Shown piece by piece: positions 1 to 8,425 of a stretch of DNA of 44,394 nt. Below the pieces are notes generated by a model. The model searched no databases. It saw only the letters and a list, made by a program, of their open reading frames with translations, and was not told the origin of the DNA. This DNA comes from an uncultured Aquimarina sp. Lineage in GTDB: Bacteria > Bacteroidota > Bacteroidia > Flavobacteriales > Flavobacteriaceae. A program made the translations under genes and the position numbers. Location: NCBI GenBank assembly GCA_947493035.1, contig CANLOW010000013.1, forward strand, positions 1 through 44,394, read 5' to 3'. Every line of letters starts with the position of its first letter. The first letter of the stretch is position 1.

Positions 1-2255
1 CGGTTACTTATGATATTGTAGATGATAACGATGCTACAGATACAGATGAATCTACGTTAGATATAGAGGTTACTCCAACAACAGGAACAGTAACAGGAGT
101 TGTTTATAGCGATGATAATGGAGATGGCGATCAAGATGCTACTGAGAATGGTATAGGCAATATTACTGTGTTTGCAGATTTAGATGGCAATGGCGCTCAA
201 GATGCAGGCGAGCCAAATACAGACACTACTGCAGATGGAAGTTATGCTATAGTAGGAGTTCCAGCTGGAAGCCCAGTGTCTATAGTTATCGATACAGCAG
301 ACTTACCAGTAGGTGTAACTCAAACAGAGGGTACAAACCCAACTGATGTCACTTCAATCGCAGGAGGAAGTGTTGTAGAGGAGAACAATGGATTTGAGCC
401 AGTAACAACAACAGGAACAGTAACAGGAGTTGTTTATGGTGATGATAATGGAGATGGTGTTCAAGATACTACCGAGAATGGTATTGAGAATGTAACAGTA
501 TTTGCAGATTTAAATGACAATGGCGTTGAAGATGCAGACGAGCCAAGTACAGATACTTTAGCAGATGGTAGCTATACTCTTACAGGAGTTCCAGCAGGTA
601 GTCCAGTATCAATTTTAATAGATGCGAGTGACTTGCCAACAGGGGCGACACAGACAGAGGGAACTAACCCAACTGATGTTAGACCAGTAGCAGGAAGTAC
701 GGTTGTAGAGGAGAACAATGGTTACTTTATTAACAACTCACCAGTTGCTGTTAATGATCCACTTTCGATTCCAGAGGATGTTCCAACGATCGTAAATGTT
801 TTAGGAAATGATAGTGATCCAGATGGAGATTCATTAACGATTACAGAGATCAATGGAGAGCCAGTTGTATCAGGAGATACAGTAAACTTATCAGATGGTA
901 CAGAAGTTACATTGAATCCAGATGGTACATTGACAGTTGATCCAGTAGATGGTAACCTGAATCCAATCAGCTTCCCTTATACTATCACAGATGGAAATGG
1001 AGGAGAAGATGAGGCTCAGGTTGATGTTACAATTACAAATGACCCTGATACAGATGGAGATGGTATCCCTGATAGTCAAGAATTGATTGATGGAACTGAT
1101 CCAAATGATGATTGTGATTCTGTAGGAGGAACTCCATTATTAACAAGTGATTGTGATGGAGACGGGGTAATAAATGGAGATGAAATTAATGATGGAACAG
1201 ATCCTAACAATTCATGTGATTATTCTGTATCTTCTCAAGATTACACTATAGTTTCTATTGATTTTATGCTTGATGATTGTGATGGAGATGGAGTAACTAA
1301 TGCAGATGAAATAGATCCAGATGGTGATGGAATTTCAGGCCCAAATAGTACAGATCCAATTAATCCATGTTCTTTTGATATTTCCAATCAAGATTATACT
1401 GTTACTTCTTTAGGGTTTAGATCTGCAGATTGTGATGGAGATGGAGTAACTAATGGAGATGAGATTGATCCAGATGGAGATGGAGTCTCTGGCGGTATTG
1501 GTCCAAATGGAGAAGTTAGTACTGATCCAACGGATAATTGTGATTATACAGTTTCGAGCACTAGAGGAACAGTGACAAATATTTGTGAAGACAGAGTGTT
1601 AGAAGTGGTATTATTCCATGATGAAGATGGTGATTCTACAAGAGGTGATGTTGAAGAGAGAATTGTTGGTATTCCAGTAACTGTATTTGACCCATCAAAT
1701 AACCCTGTTCAAACATTATTTACGGATAGTGATGGTCGAGTGGTATTCTTTGATTTAGAGTTTGAAGATGATGAGTATAAAGTTGAAGTTAACGTTAATG
1801 TAGATGCTTTCCCTTCTGATAGGTTAAGCGTAGTCCCTAGTGTTAATGAAATCGAAACAGATTTTAATATAGTGCCAGAAATTGATAGAAGAGAAATACT
1901 AGATATTGGTTTTGAGGCTATTGAAAAAACAGATATTAGAATATACAATGCGCTATCACCTAATGAAGATATGTATAATAATCATTTTGTAATTCAAAAT
2001 ATCCAAGGTTTTGATAACACTGTAAAGATTTATAATAGATGGGGAGTAGAAGTGTTTTCAACTACTAACTACAACAGAAATGGTAATGATGGAAGTCCAG
2101 ATAATAATGTGTTTATAGGACAATCTAATGGTCGAGTTACTATAAATAAAGAAGATCAGCTACCAGTAGGAACTTACTTCTATGTTATAGAATATACCCC
2201 TAGAAGTGGTGGAGAGACTAAGTTAAAGTCTGGATACTTATATTTGAATCGTTAA
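1..2255 (+). CDS. Large T9SS-secreted repetitive adhesin, 3' part (5' end outside window)
   Basis: The reading frame is open from the first bases, so the start lies upstream; the GTG at 168 is internal. The visible order is: end of an Ig-like domain; two SdrD-B-like repeats of about 110 residues (78-407 and 408-737); a cadherin/Ig-like domain opening with VAVNDPLSIPEDVPTIVN (about 745-1040); Asp-rich thrombospondin type 3 repeats of the DxDGDGV type (about 1044-1545), expected to bind calcium; another SdrD-B-like domain (about 1590-1900); and a C-terminal CHU_C/gliding-motility-type domain with IYNRWGVEVF and a final GYLYLNR. That tail is the type B T9SS sorting domain. The protein is probably a cell-surface adhesin or gliding protein. 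A PorP/SprF gene follows 17 bp later, the usual partner of such adhesins. The ligand cannot be predicted. Confidence 0.9.
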   Translation, partial: VTYDIVDDNDATDTDESTLDIEVTPTTGTVTGVVYSDDNGDGDQDATENGIGNITVFADLDGNGAQDAGEPNTDTTADGSYAIVGVPAGSPVSIVIDTADLPVGVTQTEGTNPTDVTSIAGGSVVEENNGFEPVTTTGTVTGVVYGDDNGDGVQDTTENGIENVTVFADLNDNGVEDADEPSTDTLADGSYTLTGVPAGSPVSILIDASDLPTGATQTEGTNPTDVRPVAGSTVVEENNGYFINNSPVAVNDPLSIPEDVPTIVNVLGNDSDPDGDSLTITEINGEPVVSGDTVNLSDGTEVTLNPDGTLTVDPVDGNLNPISFPYTITDGNGGEDEAQVDVTITNDPDTDGDGIPDSQELIDGTDPNDDCDSVGGTPLLTSDCDGDGVINGDEINDGTDPNNSCDYSVSSQDYTIVSIDFMLDDCDGDGVTNADEIDPDGDGISGPNSTDPINPCSFDISNQDYTVTSLGFRSADCDGDGVTNGDEIDPDGDGVSGGIGPNGEVSTDPTDNCDYTVSSTRGTVTNICEDRVLEVVLFHDEDGDSTRGDVEERIVGIPVTVFDPSNNPVQTLFTDSDGRVVFFDLEFEDDEYKVEVNVNVDAFPSDRLSVVPSVNEIETDFNIVPEIDRREILDIGFEAIEKTDIRIYNALSPNEDMYNNHFVIQNIQGFDNTVKIYNRWGVEVFSTTNYNRNGNDGSPDNNVFIGQSNGRVTINKEDQLPVGTYFYVIEYTPRSGGETKLKSGYLYLNR
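78..737 (+). repeat. Two tandem 330-bp repeats inside the adhesin gene
   Basis: The sequence ACAACAGGAACAGTAACAGG and the bases after it recur identically at 78-107 and 408-437, a spacing of exactly 330 bp or 110 codons. Both copies end with GAGGAGAACAATGG. Each encodes one SdrD-B-like module. More copies may lie upstream of the window. Confidence 0.9.
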
Positions 2256-2272
2256 TCGTAGACAACTTTAAA

Positions 2273-3223
2273 ATGTCAAAAATGAAATTAAGTTCAAAGT
2301 TTTTAGTTGTGATTACTATTTTGTTAAGCAGTGTGATATATGCTCAACAAGATGCGCAGTACACACAATACATGTATAATACTATAGTGGTTAATCCAGC
2401 TTATGCTGGATCCAGAGGTGTTTTGAATGTTACTGGATTACACCGTAGTCAGTGGGTTGGCTTAGAAGGAGCACCTCGTACCCAAACATTATCTATACAT
2501 TCTCCTTTAGGCGATCGTGTAGGGTTAGGAGGTTCTATTATTCATGATGAAATTGGACCAAGTCAAGAGACTTATGCTAATGTCGATTTTTCATATACTA
2601 TACCTACTGGTGAAAAAGGGAAAATTGCTTTAGGGTTAAAGGGAGGTGTCCGTTTATTAGATGTTAACTTTAATCGATTAGATATATTTCAGAATCAAGA
2701 CTTGAGTTTCCAAGATGATATTGATCAGTTTAGCCCGACTATTGGTGTTGGTGTATTTTACTACACGAATAAGTTTTATTTAGGCTTAAGTGCTCCAAAC
2801 TTGTTAGAGACTAGGCATTTTGATAGAGATAAATTAACTAATAATGCTAGTAGCTCTCAATTAGCAGAGGAGAGAGTAAATTATTATGCAACTATTGGAA
2901 GAACATTCGATATTGCAGATAACGTGAAATTCAAGCCTGCTTTATTTAGTAAGATTGTTTTCGGAGCTCCTTTACAAGTAGATGTTACGGCAAACTTTTT
3001 ATTATTTGAAAAATTTACTTTGGGAGCAGCTTATCGTTGGAGCGCTGCTGTAAGTGGGCTAATAGGTTTCCAAATTTCTGATACTACTATGATCGGTTTT
3101 GCCTATGATAGAGAGACTACAGAGTTAGGAAATACACAAATAAATGATGGGTCTTATGAGATTTTTATTAGATTTGAATTGTTTAGAAAAGCAAGACGTA
3201 TAATAACACCTAGATTTTTCTAG
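2273..3223 (+). CDS. PorP/SprF family type IX secretion outer-membrane protein
   Basis: The 316-residue protein has a signal peptide ending near VIYA|QQ, then the family hallmark QDAQYTQYMYN followed by VNPAYAGSRG. The rest has the alternating pattern of a beta-barrel and ends in FF. PorP/SprF proteins are outer-membrane T9SS components; SprF-like members are each encoded next to a large adhesin with a type B C-terminal domain and are needed to secrete it. That arrangement is present here, with the gene 17 bp after the adhesin stop, so the two are probably co-transcribed. A second ATG at 2282 is a possible start and barely changes the signal peptide. Confidence 0.93.
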   Translation: MSKMKLSSKFLVVITILLSSVIYAQQDAQYTQYMYNTIVVNPAYAGSRGVLNVTGLHRSQWVGLEGAPRTQTLSIHSPLGDRVGLGGSIIHDEIGPSQETYANVDFSYTIPTGEKGKIALGLKGGVRLLDVNFNRLDIFQNQDLSFQDDIDQFSPTIGVGVFYYTNKFYLGLSAPNLLETRHFDRDKLTNNASSSQLAEERVNYYATIGRTFDIADNVKFKPALFSKIVFGAPLQVDVTANFLLFEKFTLGAAYRWSAAVSGLIGFQISDTTMIGFAYDRETTELGNTQINDGSYEIFIRFELFRKARRIITPRFF

Positions 3224-3240
3224 AATTAGTTTTTAGAGAT

Positions 3241-3284
3241 AAACAAAAAGGGATGAATTTTTAAATTTATCCCTTTTTTGTTTA
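3241..3284 (+). terminator. Intrinsic terminator after the adhesin-PorP operon
   Basis: AAACAAAAAGGGAT pairs with ATCCCTTTTTTGTTT around an AT-rich loop. This is a strong hairpin with a T-run, 17 bp after the stop codon. Confidence 0.85.
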
Positions 3285-3352
3285 CTTACTTTATGAAAGT
3301 ATAGGTGTTTGTTATCTATCATTCATCTAAAGTAATGGATTATTTTAAATGA

Positions 3353-3541
3353 TTAAATAAACAATATAGGATCATCATCATGATCATCTTCACTCTTCTC
3401 GTTTGATGTAGTTTTTTTCTCTTTATTTTCATATAAATACGGTTTAGGATAAAGAGTTCTACTTACCTTATCGATGTAGTTTAAAGACCATTTTGTTAGT
3501 ATCTCGTCTATATAAATGCTTATTTTCTTTAGATTTTTCAT
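3353..3541 (-). CDS. Possible small hypothetical protein, 62 aa
   Basis: The ORF begins with ATG at 3541 (MKNLKKISIYIDEILTKWSL) and ends in an acidic tail containing DDHDDDP. A TTG start at 3562 would add seven residues but overlaps the neighbouring hairpin. It has a charged, plausibly helical N-terminus, a KPYLYENKEKK stretch and no membrane segment. I recognise no family. It lies just downstream, on the same strand, of a strong terminator, so it would need its own promoter, and none is clear. It may be a chance ORF. Confidence 0.3.
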   Translation of the reverse strand: MKNLKKISIYIDEILTKWSLNYIDKVSRTLYPKPYLYENKEKKTTSNEKSEDDHDDDPILFI

Positions 3542-3559
3542 TTTGAATTTATTTTTTGC

Positions 3560-3601
3560 CAATAAAAAAGGTGCTTCATTTAAATGAGCACCTTTTTATT
3601 G
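3560..3601 (-). terminator. Bidirectional intrinsic terminator hairpin
   Basis: On the minus strand GGTGCTCATTTAAATGAAGC forms a near-perfect stem and ends in ACC plus six Ts. The plus strand also has a five-T run. It follows the 34-aa minus-strand ORF at 3617-3721 and may terminate its transcript. Confidence 0.75.
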
Positions 3602-3616
3602 AAGTCTTGTGGATAT

Positions 3617-3721
3617 TCAGTTATAGGAATGCTCTTTGAATGAATGTTTACGAATGACTAATGCTAATACAGGCATTAAATAATAAATACAGGCTAATGG
3701 TGTTTTAATAAGATGTTTCAT
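3617..3721 (-). CDS. Possible membrane microprotein, 34 aa
   Basis: A minus-strand ATG at 3721 opens an ORF beginning MKHLIKTPLACIYYLMPVLA and continuing LVIRKHSFKEHSYN to a TGA. The pattern is a short basic N-terminus, one hydrophobic span of about 16 residues and a basic tail. A strong hairpin with a T-run follows 16 bp after the stop, so it looks like a self-contained small transcript. It could be a small membrane protein, a toxin-like peptide, or a chance ORF in a small RNA. No family recognised. Confidence 0.35.
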   Translation of the reverse strand: MKHLIKTPLACIYYLMPVLALVIRKHSFKEHSYN

Positions 3722-3747
3722 AATAAAGTGTTAGAATTTAAAATAGC

Positions 3748-3779
3748 AAAGGCGTCCAGATATAGTATCGGACGCCTTA
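3748..3779 (-). terminator. GC-rich hairpin, probable terminator
   Basis: AAGGCGTCC pairs perfectly with GGACGCCTT around a 12-base loop. On the minus strand it is followed by TTTGCTATTTT. It lies 31 bp after the stop of the 31-aa minus-strand ORF at 3811-3906. Confidence 0.6.
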
Positions 3780-3810
3780 AAAAGTATATTAAGATTAAGT
3801 TTTAATCAAT

Positions 3811-3906
3811 TCATAATACTACATAACGTCCTTGTATCTGTTTCGATAATGCGACTTTTCGCATACAGATAAATAAAGTGGCAATATGTAGTAAGGTGTT
3901 GTTCAT
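3811..3906 (-). CDS. Possible microprotein, 31 aa
   Basis: A minus-strand ATG at 3906 opens an ORF beginning MNNTLLHIATLFICMRKVAL and continuing SKQIQGRYVVL to a TGA. A short hydrophobic segment is followed by a basic tail, as in the 34-aa neighbour, but the sequences are not clearly homologous. A TTTG (-7-like CACATTTG) ends seven bases before the ATG. A hairpin follows. Support is only ORF shape and context. Confidence 0.28.
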   Translation of the reverse strand: MNNTLLHIATLFICMRKVALSKQIQGRYVVL

Positions 3907-4089
3907 TGTATTACAAATGTGATTTATTTTATTGGAAACTATTGTGAAAAAAATAGATTTTCTATAAAGTGCTATAAATCATCTATAAACGGAATATTAT
4001 TTGTTTTTAATGTCTAATAATTGGACATGAATAGTAGCTCTTAATGTTTTATTTTTGAATTTTATATGAAATACCTTGAAAACTAAAAA

Positions 4090-4530
4090 ATGTCCGACGT
4101 TAAGCAATTAAAATTTGATAAAGCATATCTGCGTATAGCAAGAGAATGGGGGCAACTTTCTCATTGCCGTAGAAAAAAAGTAGGTGCCGTAATTGTTAAA
4201 AATCGGATGATTATCTCTGATGGTTATAATGGTACTCCTACAGGTTTTGAAAACCCATGTGAAGATGATGAAGGATATACAAAGTGGTATGTGCTTCATG
4301 CTGAAGCTAATGCGATACTAAAAGTTGCGTCTTCTACACATTCATGTAAAAATGCTACATTGTATATAACACTATCACCTTGTAAAGAATGTAGCAAGTT
4401 AATATATCAAGCTGGTATTACAAGAGTCGTTTACAATAATGCTTATAAAGATGATTCGGGTATTAATTTTTTGATAAAATCAGGGGTGCAAGTAGATCAT
4501 ATAGCTGATATAGCTTTATCTGAAGTCTAA
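4090..4530 (+). CDS. dCMP deaminase family protein
   Basis: The 146-residue protein is a zinc-dependent cytidine/deoxycytidylate deaminase. It has the zinc and proton-shuttle motif HAEANAI (H70, E72) and the second zinc motif PCKEC (C98, C101). The upstream GYNGTPTGFENPCEDDEG is typical of dCMP deaminases, which convert dCMP to dUMP for thymidylate synthesis. Full length. The nearby nrdAB and dgt genes also act on deoxynucleotide pools, though they are not in the same operon. Confidence 0.9.
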   Translation: MSDVKQLKFDKAYLRIAREWGQLSHCRRKKVGAVIVKNRMIISDGYNGTPTGFENPCEDDEGYTKWYVLHAEANAILKVASSTHSCKNATLYITLSPCKECSKLIYQAGITRVVYNNAYKDDSGINFLIKSGVQVDHIADIALSEV

Positions 4531-4649
4531 ATTTATTGTTCTAAATATGAGATTTAAATGTCTTAGGTTTGTTTTAGAATTAAATTTTGTTTATTAAAAA
4601 ATCTCGAGAGTTTAGTTCGAGCTTACTCACTAATATATTTAAGCAGCTT

Positions 4650-6206
4650 ATGCGAATATTGAAGAATACCCTAATCTTTGTTCTTGGTTTATTTTTAGGG
4701 TTTTTTAGTTACCAATATCTGCAACGGAAACACGCTTCCCAAAATCCAACAAAAGAAAAATTTAATAGATTACTTGATTATGTCGATCAATACTATGTTT
4801 CGGAGGTGAATACAGATAGTATCGTAGACGCTACGATCAATTCTATTCTAACAAAATTAGATCCTCATTCAGTATATATAGCTCCTGAAAATGCTCAATT
4901 TATAGCAGAAAGAATGAAAGGTAACTTTGTAGGTATAGGAGTTAATTTTATGATTAATAAGGATACTATTGTTGTTATAAGAACAATACCAAATGGTCCT
5001 AGTGATCAAGCGGGGATGTTTGCAGGAGACCGGATTTTGATGGCCGATAAGGATACGCTTTATGGAGACAAGCTAAAACAAATTAAATCAGTAACAACTT
5101 ACCTTAAAGGACCTCTTGGAAGTGAGGTTGATCTAGAAATTTACAGACCTCAAGAAGGTATAAAGCATATTGAAGTAAGTCGAGGTGTAGTGCCATTAAA
5201 AAGTGTAGAAGTAGGAGTGATGATCAATGACACTTTGGGGTATATTAAAATAGATCGTTTTGCAAAAACTACATATAAAGAATTTAAAAAAGCATTAATA
5301 TCATTAAAGAAGTCAGGTGTATCGTCTTTGATCGTTGATTTGAGAGACAATAGTGGAGGCTATATTTCTCCAGCTATTGATATTGCTGACGAGTTTTTAG
5401 AAGAAGATAAGCTCATCCTTTTTACTAAAGATAGAGAAGCAAAAATAGATCGTTCGTTTGCTACAGACTCAGGGATGTTCGAAAAAGGGAGTGTATATGT
5501 ACTGATCGATGAAAATTCTGCCTCAGCTAGTGAAATATTGGCAGGCGCTTTACAAGATAATGATAAAGGAACTATAATAGGAAGACGTTCTTTTGGGAAA
5601 GGTTTAGTGCAGCAAGAAATGGAATTGGGAGATGGTAGTAAAGTGCGTTTGACGGTTTCTAAATATTATACACCGACAGGGAGATCAATTCAGCGTCCTT
5701 ATGATAAAGGAACAGAGGCTTATTATAATGAATATGTCGAACGTTATGAAAGTGGAGAGTTAACAGATGCTTCCAAAATGAAAATTAATGATTCATTAGT
5801 ATTTGAAACTCCTAAAGGAAAAAAGGTATATGGAGGTGGAGGTATCATTCCTGATGTCTATGTGTCTAAAGATATCACCAATGATATGGAAATACTCAAT
5901 TTTGCTGATTATGCAGGAGTAATTGTCCAATTTGTTTTTATTGAATTAGATTCTAACAGAGGTTTTTATAGGAATAAGGCTACAGAAGGTATTGATAGCA
6001 TAGAAGTAAGTGAAGATTTGATAAAAGCATTTAAAAAGTATGCAGCAGGAAAAGGTTTGGTGTTAAAAAAAGGAGATATTGATGCTACTATAAAAATTTA
6101 TATTCAGTCAGAAATGGCGAGACAACTGAATTATAATGATAGCTCTTTTCAATTAAAATTTCAGACAGATCCAATGATTCAAAAAGTGTTAACATTAGAA
6201 GAATGA
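4650..6206 (+). CDS. S41 family C-terminal processing protease with PDZ domain
   Basis: I chose ATG 4650 (MRILKNTLIFVLGLFLG) because it places the membrane anchor or uncleaved signal at the N-terminus; an upstream TTG at 4587 would add 21 unlikely residues. The 518-residue protein has a PDZ domain (about 90-170, with GIGVNFMI and AGMFAGDRIL), then the peptidase core with DLRDNSGGY, the catalytic Ser in ENSASASEI (middle Ser, S292) and the catalytic Lys in SFGKG (K317). The Ser/Lys dyad is intact. Such periplasmic proteases trim or degrade C-termini of envelope proteins. The C-terminal 130 residues are a family-typical helical extension. Confidence 0.92.
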   Translation: MRILKNTLIFVLGLFLGFFSYQYLQRKHASQNPTKEKFNRLLDYVDQYYVSEVNTDSIVDATINSILTKLDPHSVYIAPENAQFIAERMKGNFVGIGVNFMINKDTIVVIRTIPNGPSDQAGMFAGDRILMADKDTLYGDKLKQIKSVTTYLKGPLGSEVDLEIYRPQEGIKHIEVSRGVVPLKSVEVGVMINDTLGYIKIDRFAKTTYKEFKKALISLKKSGVSSLIVDLRDNSGGYISPAIDIADEFLEEDKLILFTKDREAKIDRSFATDSGMFEKGSVYVLIDENSASASEILAGALQDNDKGTIIGRRSFGKGLVQQEMELGDGSKVRLTVSKYYTPTGRSIQRPYDKGTEAYYNEYVERYESGELTDASKMKINDSLVFETPKGKKVYGGGGIIPDVYVSKDITNDMEILNFADYAGVIVQFVFIELDSNRGFYRNKATEGIDSIEVSEDLIKAFKKYAAGKGLVLKKGDIDATIKIYIQSEMARQLNYNDSSFQLKFQTDPMIQKVLTLEE

Positions 6207-6227
6207 TAATCTTTTTTAAATAGCATC

Positions 6228-6257
6228 TTGATAACAATTAGCTTTCACTTATTTTTG
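6228..6257 (+). promoter_or_regulatory. Bacteroidota-type promoter for the 67-aa membrane protein gene
   Basis: TTG at 6228-6230 and TATTTTTG at 6250-6257 are separated by 19 bases. This matches the -33 / -7 (TAnnTTTG) promoter of this phylum. The start codon at 6274 leaves a leader of roughly 10 bases. Confidence 0.6.
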
Positions 6258-6273
6258 CCAAAAATTTAAGTCC

Positions 6274-6477
6274 ATGAAGTATTTAATTTATGCCCTGATG
6301 GCTATAGCATCAGGATTATTAGTGTTCAATACTCTAAAAATAGACTTTGAACATTTATTTAGTAATCAGAATATGGTTCCTTTAATAGGAGTTTTGGCAC
6401 CTTTGATTGTGATAGTTTTATTATTGATTCTATTGATTTCTAAGAAAATTCAAGAAAAATCAGTTTCGAATTCATAA
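6274..6477 (+). CDS. Small two-helix membrane protein
   Basis: The 67-residue protein has two hydrophobic segments (about 3-19 and 36-58) separated by a short polar loop (DFEHLFSNQN), and a charged C-terminus (SKKIQEKSVSNS). It sits between the S41 protease and DUF3109 genes with a well-formed promoter of its own. I do not recognise a functional family. Coding appears real from the regular hydrophobic pattern and tight spacing to the next gene (23 bp). Confidence 0.7.
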   Translation: MKYLIYALMAIASGLLVFNTLKIDFEHLFSNQNMVPLIGVLAPLIVIVLLLILLISKKIQEKSVSNS

Positions 6478-6500
6478 TACAGAATTTACAATTTTAAAGT

Positions 6501-7067
6501 ATGTTTCAATTAGGTAAAACATTAGTTTCCGAGTCTATATTAGAGAAAGAATTTGTGTGTAATCTTTCTGCTTGTAAAGGAATTTGCTGTGTAGAAGGAG
6601 ATGCAGGAGCTCCTTTAGACCGAGAAGAAACTAAGATTTTAGAAGACATTTACCCAAAGGTGAAACCTTTTATGATCGCTGAAGGAATTAAGGCAGTAGA
6701 AGAACAAGGGACTTGGATTAGTTCGGAAGCAGGGGAATTAGAAACCCCTTTGATCGATGGAAAAGCATGTGCTTTTATAAATTATGATGAAAAAGGAATA
6801 GCTAAATGTGCTATTGAAGATGCGTATAATGAAGGTGTTGTAGATTGGAAAAAACCTGTTTCATGTCATTTGTATCCGGTGAGAATTAATGATTATACTG
6901 AGTTTTCTGCAGTCAATTATCATTCGTGGGATATTTGTGATGATGCCTGTACTTTAGGAGGTGAATTAGGAGTGCCGGTATACAAGTTTGTCAAAGAAGC
7001 ATTGATTAGAAAATTTGGTAAAGATTGGTATACTGAATTAGAAAAAGTAGCTGAGAGTTTAAAGTAA
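6501..7067 (+). CDS. DUF3109 family Cys-rich protein
   Basis: The 188-residue protein carries an N-terminal Cys cluster (C20, C25, C29, C30: VCNLSACKGICC) and further conserved Cys at KACAF, AKCAIE, SCHLYPVRI and ICDDAC. This matches DUF3109, related to the YkgJ/zinc- or iron-chelating Cys families. It presumably binds a metal or iron-sulfur cluster, but its reaction is unknown. Full length, cytoplasmic, no signal peptide. Confidence 0.88.
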   Translation: MFQLGKTLVSESILEKEFVCNLSACKGICCVEGDAGAPLDREETKILEDIYPKVKPFMIAEGIKAVEEQGTWISSEAGELETPLIDGKACAFINYDEKGIAKCAIEDAYNEGVVDWKKPVSCHLYPVRINDYTEFSAVNYHSWDICDDACTLGGELGVPVYKFVKEALIRKFGKDWYTELEKVAESLK

Positions 7068-7122
7068 GAAAAAGAAGTTTTCAACATAGAGTATTTATTT
7101 TTAAAAGCTTCTGAATAACAGT

Positions 7123-7151
7123 AAAACACCTTAGAAAATAGGGTGTTTTTT
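7123..7151 (+). terminator. Intrinsic terminator after the DUF3109 gene
   Basis: AAAACACC pairs with GGTGTTTT across an 11-base loop, followed by a T-run. Confidence 0.75.
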
Positions 7152-7274
7152 AAGTTTTAAGGGATCTTTTGTTAATTCAATAATTGTCTTAATCGATTTC
7201 TTGAACATACTGTATTAATAGGTATTGAAGGATAAACGGTTTTTAAAAACCGACAAAATGCATGTTGAAAACTA

Positions 7275-7334
7275 TTCACTATATGTGAAGAAAATTAACA
7301 AAAGTTGATGTCCTTTTTTCACATCTTTGTGAAA
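7275..7334 (+). promoter_or_regulatory. Two inverted repeats upstream of nrdB
   Basis: TTCAC-TATAT-GTGAA (7275-7289) and TTTCAC-ATCTTT-GTGAAA (7317-7334) share the same half-site, with centres about 43 bp apart, roughly four helical turns. The second contains CATCTTTG, a near match to the -7 promoter element, so a bound regulator could block the promoter. A perfect 16-bp palindrome, CGGTTTTTAAAAACCG, lies further upstream near 7238. These may be operators controlling ribonucleotide reductase. Confidence 0.45.
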
Positions 7335-7374
7335 CGCAAAAGAAACACAACAACCCAAAAAATCGAGTAACCAG

Positions 7375-8361
7375 ATGAGTGCGATGACGACAGTAGAACC
7401 AATTTTGAAAGAGAATCCAAATAGATTTGTAATCTTTCCTATTCAACATCATGATTTGTGGGATTGGTATAAGAAGATGGAAGCTTGTTTTTGGACTGCT
7501 GAAGAAATTGACTTACATCAAGATACTGTAGATTGGACTACGAAATTGAGTGAAGATGAACGTTATTTTATCAAGCATATTTTAGCTTTTTTTGCAGCTA
7601 GTGATGGTATTGTAAATCATAATATTGGTGAAAACTTCGTCAATGAAGTACAATATCCAGAGGCGATGTTTGTATATACTTTCCAAATGATGATTGAAAA
7701 TATTCATTCGGAAACGTATTCTCTTCTTATAGATACTTATGTCAAAGACGAGACTGAGAAAAATAAACTTTTTCATGCTGTAGAAGAGTTTCCTGCGATT
7801 AAGAAAAAAGCAGAATGGGCGTTGAATTGGGCTAAGTCAGATTCTTTTGCTGAGCGTTTAATTGCTTTTGCTGCCGTTGAAGGAGTGTTCTTTTCAGGAG
7901 CATTTTGTTCTATATTTTGGTTAAAGAAAAGAGGATTAATGCCTGGACTTACATTTTCAAATGAATTAATTTCTAGAGACGAAGGAATGCATACTGAATT
8001 TGCAGTACACCTTCATAATAATCACCTTATCAATAGAGTTTCTGAAACAAGAATTAGAGAGATTATTTTAGGAGCTTTAGAGGTTGAAAAAGAATTTATT
8101 ATCGAATCATTACCAATTAGTCTTATTGGTATGAATTCGAAATTGATGACACAATACCTAGAGTTCGTAACAGATCGTTTACTTTCAGAATTAGGATGTT
8201 CTAAAGAATTTAATGTGGCTAACCCATTCGATTTTATGGACATGATTTCATTACAAGGGAAAACAAATTTCTTTGAAAAGCGTGTTTCTGAATACCAGAA
8301 AGCCGGAGTAATGAACAAAGACAAAGAAGCTGATAAAATTAGTTTCGACGCAGATTTCTAG
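7375..8361 (+). CDS. nrdB: Class Ia ribonucleoside-diphosphate reductase, small subunit
   Basis: The 328-residue protein supplies the diiron-tyrosyl radical for ribonucleotide reduction. Visible ligands are D77 (AASDGIV), E108 and H111 (IENIHSETY), E169 (AVEGVFF), and E203 and H206 (RDEGMHTEF). The radical Tyr is Y115, so this looks like a normal class Ia R2 and not a tyrosine-less subtype. nrdA follows 131 bp downstream on the same strand, so the order is B-A. ATG 7375 is chosen; ATG 7384 is a close alternative. Confidence 0.96.
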   Translation: MSAMTTVEPILKENPNRFVIFPIQHHDLWDWYKKMEACFWTAEEIDLHQDTVDWTTKLSEDERYFIKHILAFFAASDGIVNHNIGENFVNEVQYPEAMFVYTFQMMIENIHSETYSLLIDTYVKDETEKNKLFHAVEEFPAIKKKAEWALNWAKSDSFAERLIAFAAVEGVFFSGAFCSIFWLKKRGLMPGLTFSNELISRDEGMHTEFAVHLHNNHLINRVSETRIREIILGALEVEKEFIIESLPISLIGMNSKLMTQYLEFVTDRLLSELGCSKEFNVANPFDFMDMISLQGKTNFFEKRVSEYQKAGVMNKDKEADKISFDADF

Positions 8362-8425
8362 ATAATATAGATTTCTAAGAAAATTATTTAGTACCAAAAT
8401 TATTTTTAATAAAAGCATACTTTTT

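Larger units (their letters stand above)
3602..4089. other. Gene-poor interval with small hairpins
   Basis: No ORF of normal length is convincing here. The interval holds the two micro-ORFs and the GC-rich hairpin, plus a mini hairpin GCGACTTTTCGC near 3851. The last 180 bases are very AT-rich; the only promoter-like element is TATTTTTG at 4050-4057, which fits the Bacteroidota -7 box and would serve the deaminase gene, but no -33 box sits at the right distance. Confidence 0.5.

Noticed and set aside
1709..1948. Minus-strand ORFs across the adhesin and other long genes
   Set aside because: They are antisense shadows of clearly coding frames with recognised domains.
7275..7334. NrdR boxes upstream of nrdB
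   Set aside because: The half-sites (TTCAC/GTGAA) and the 43-bp spacing do not match the NrdR consensus or its usual spacing of about 31 bp.
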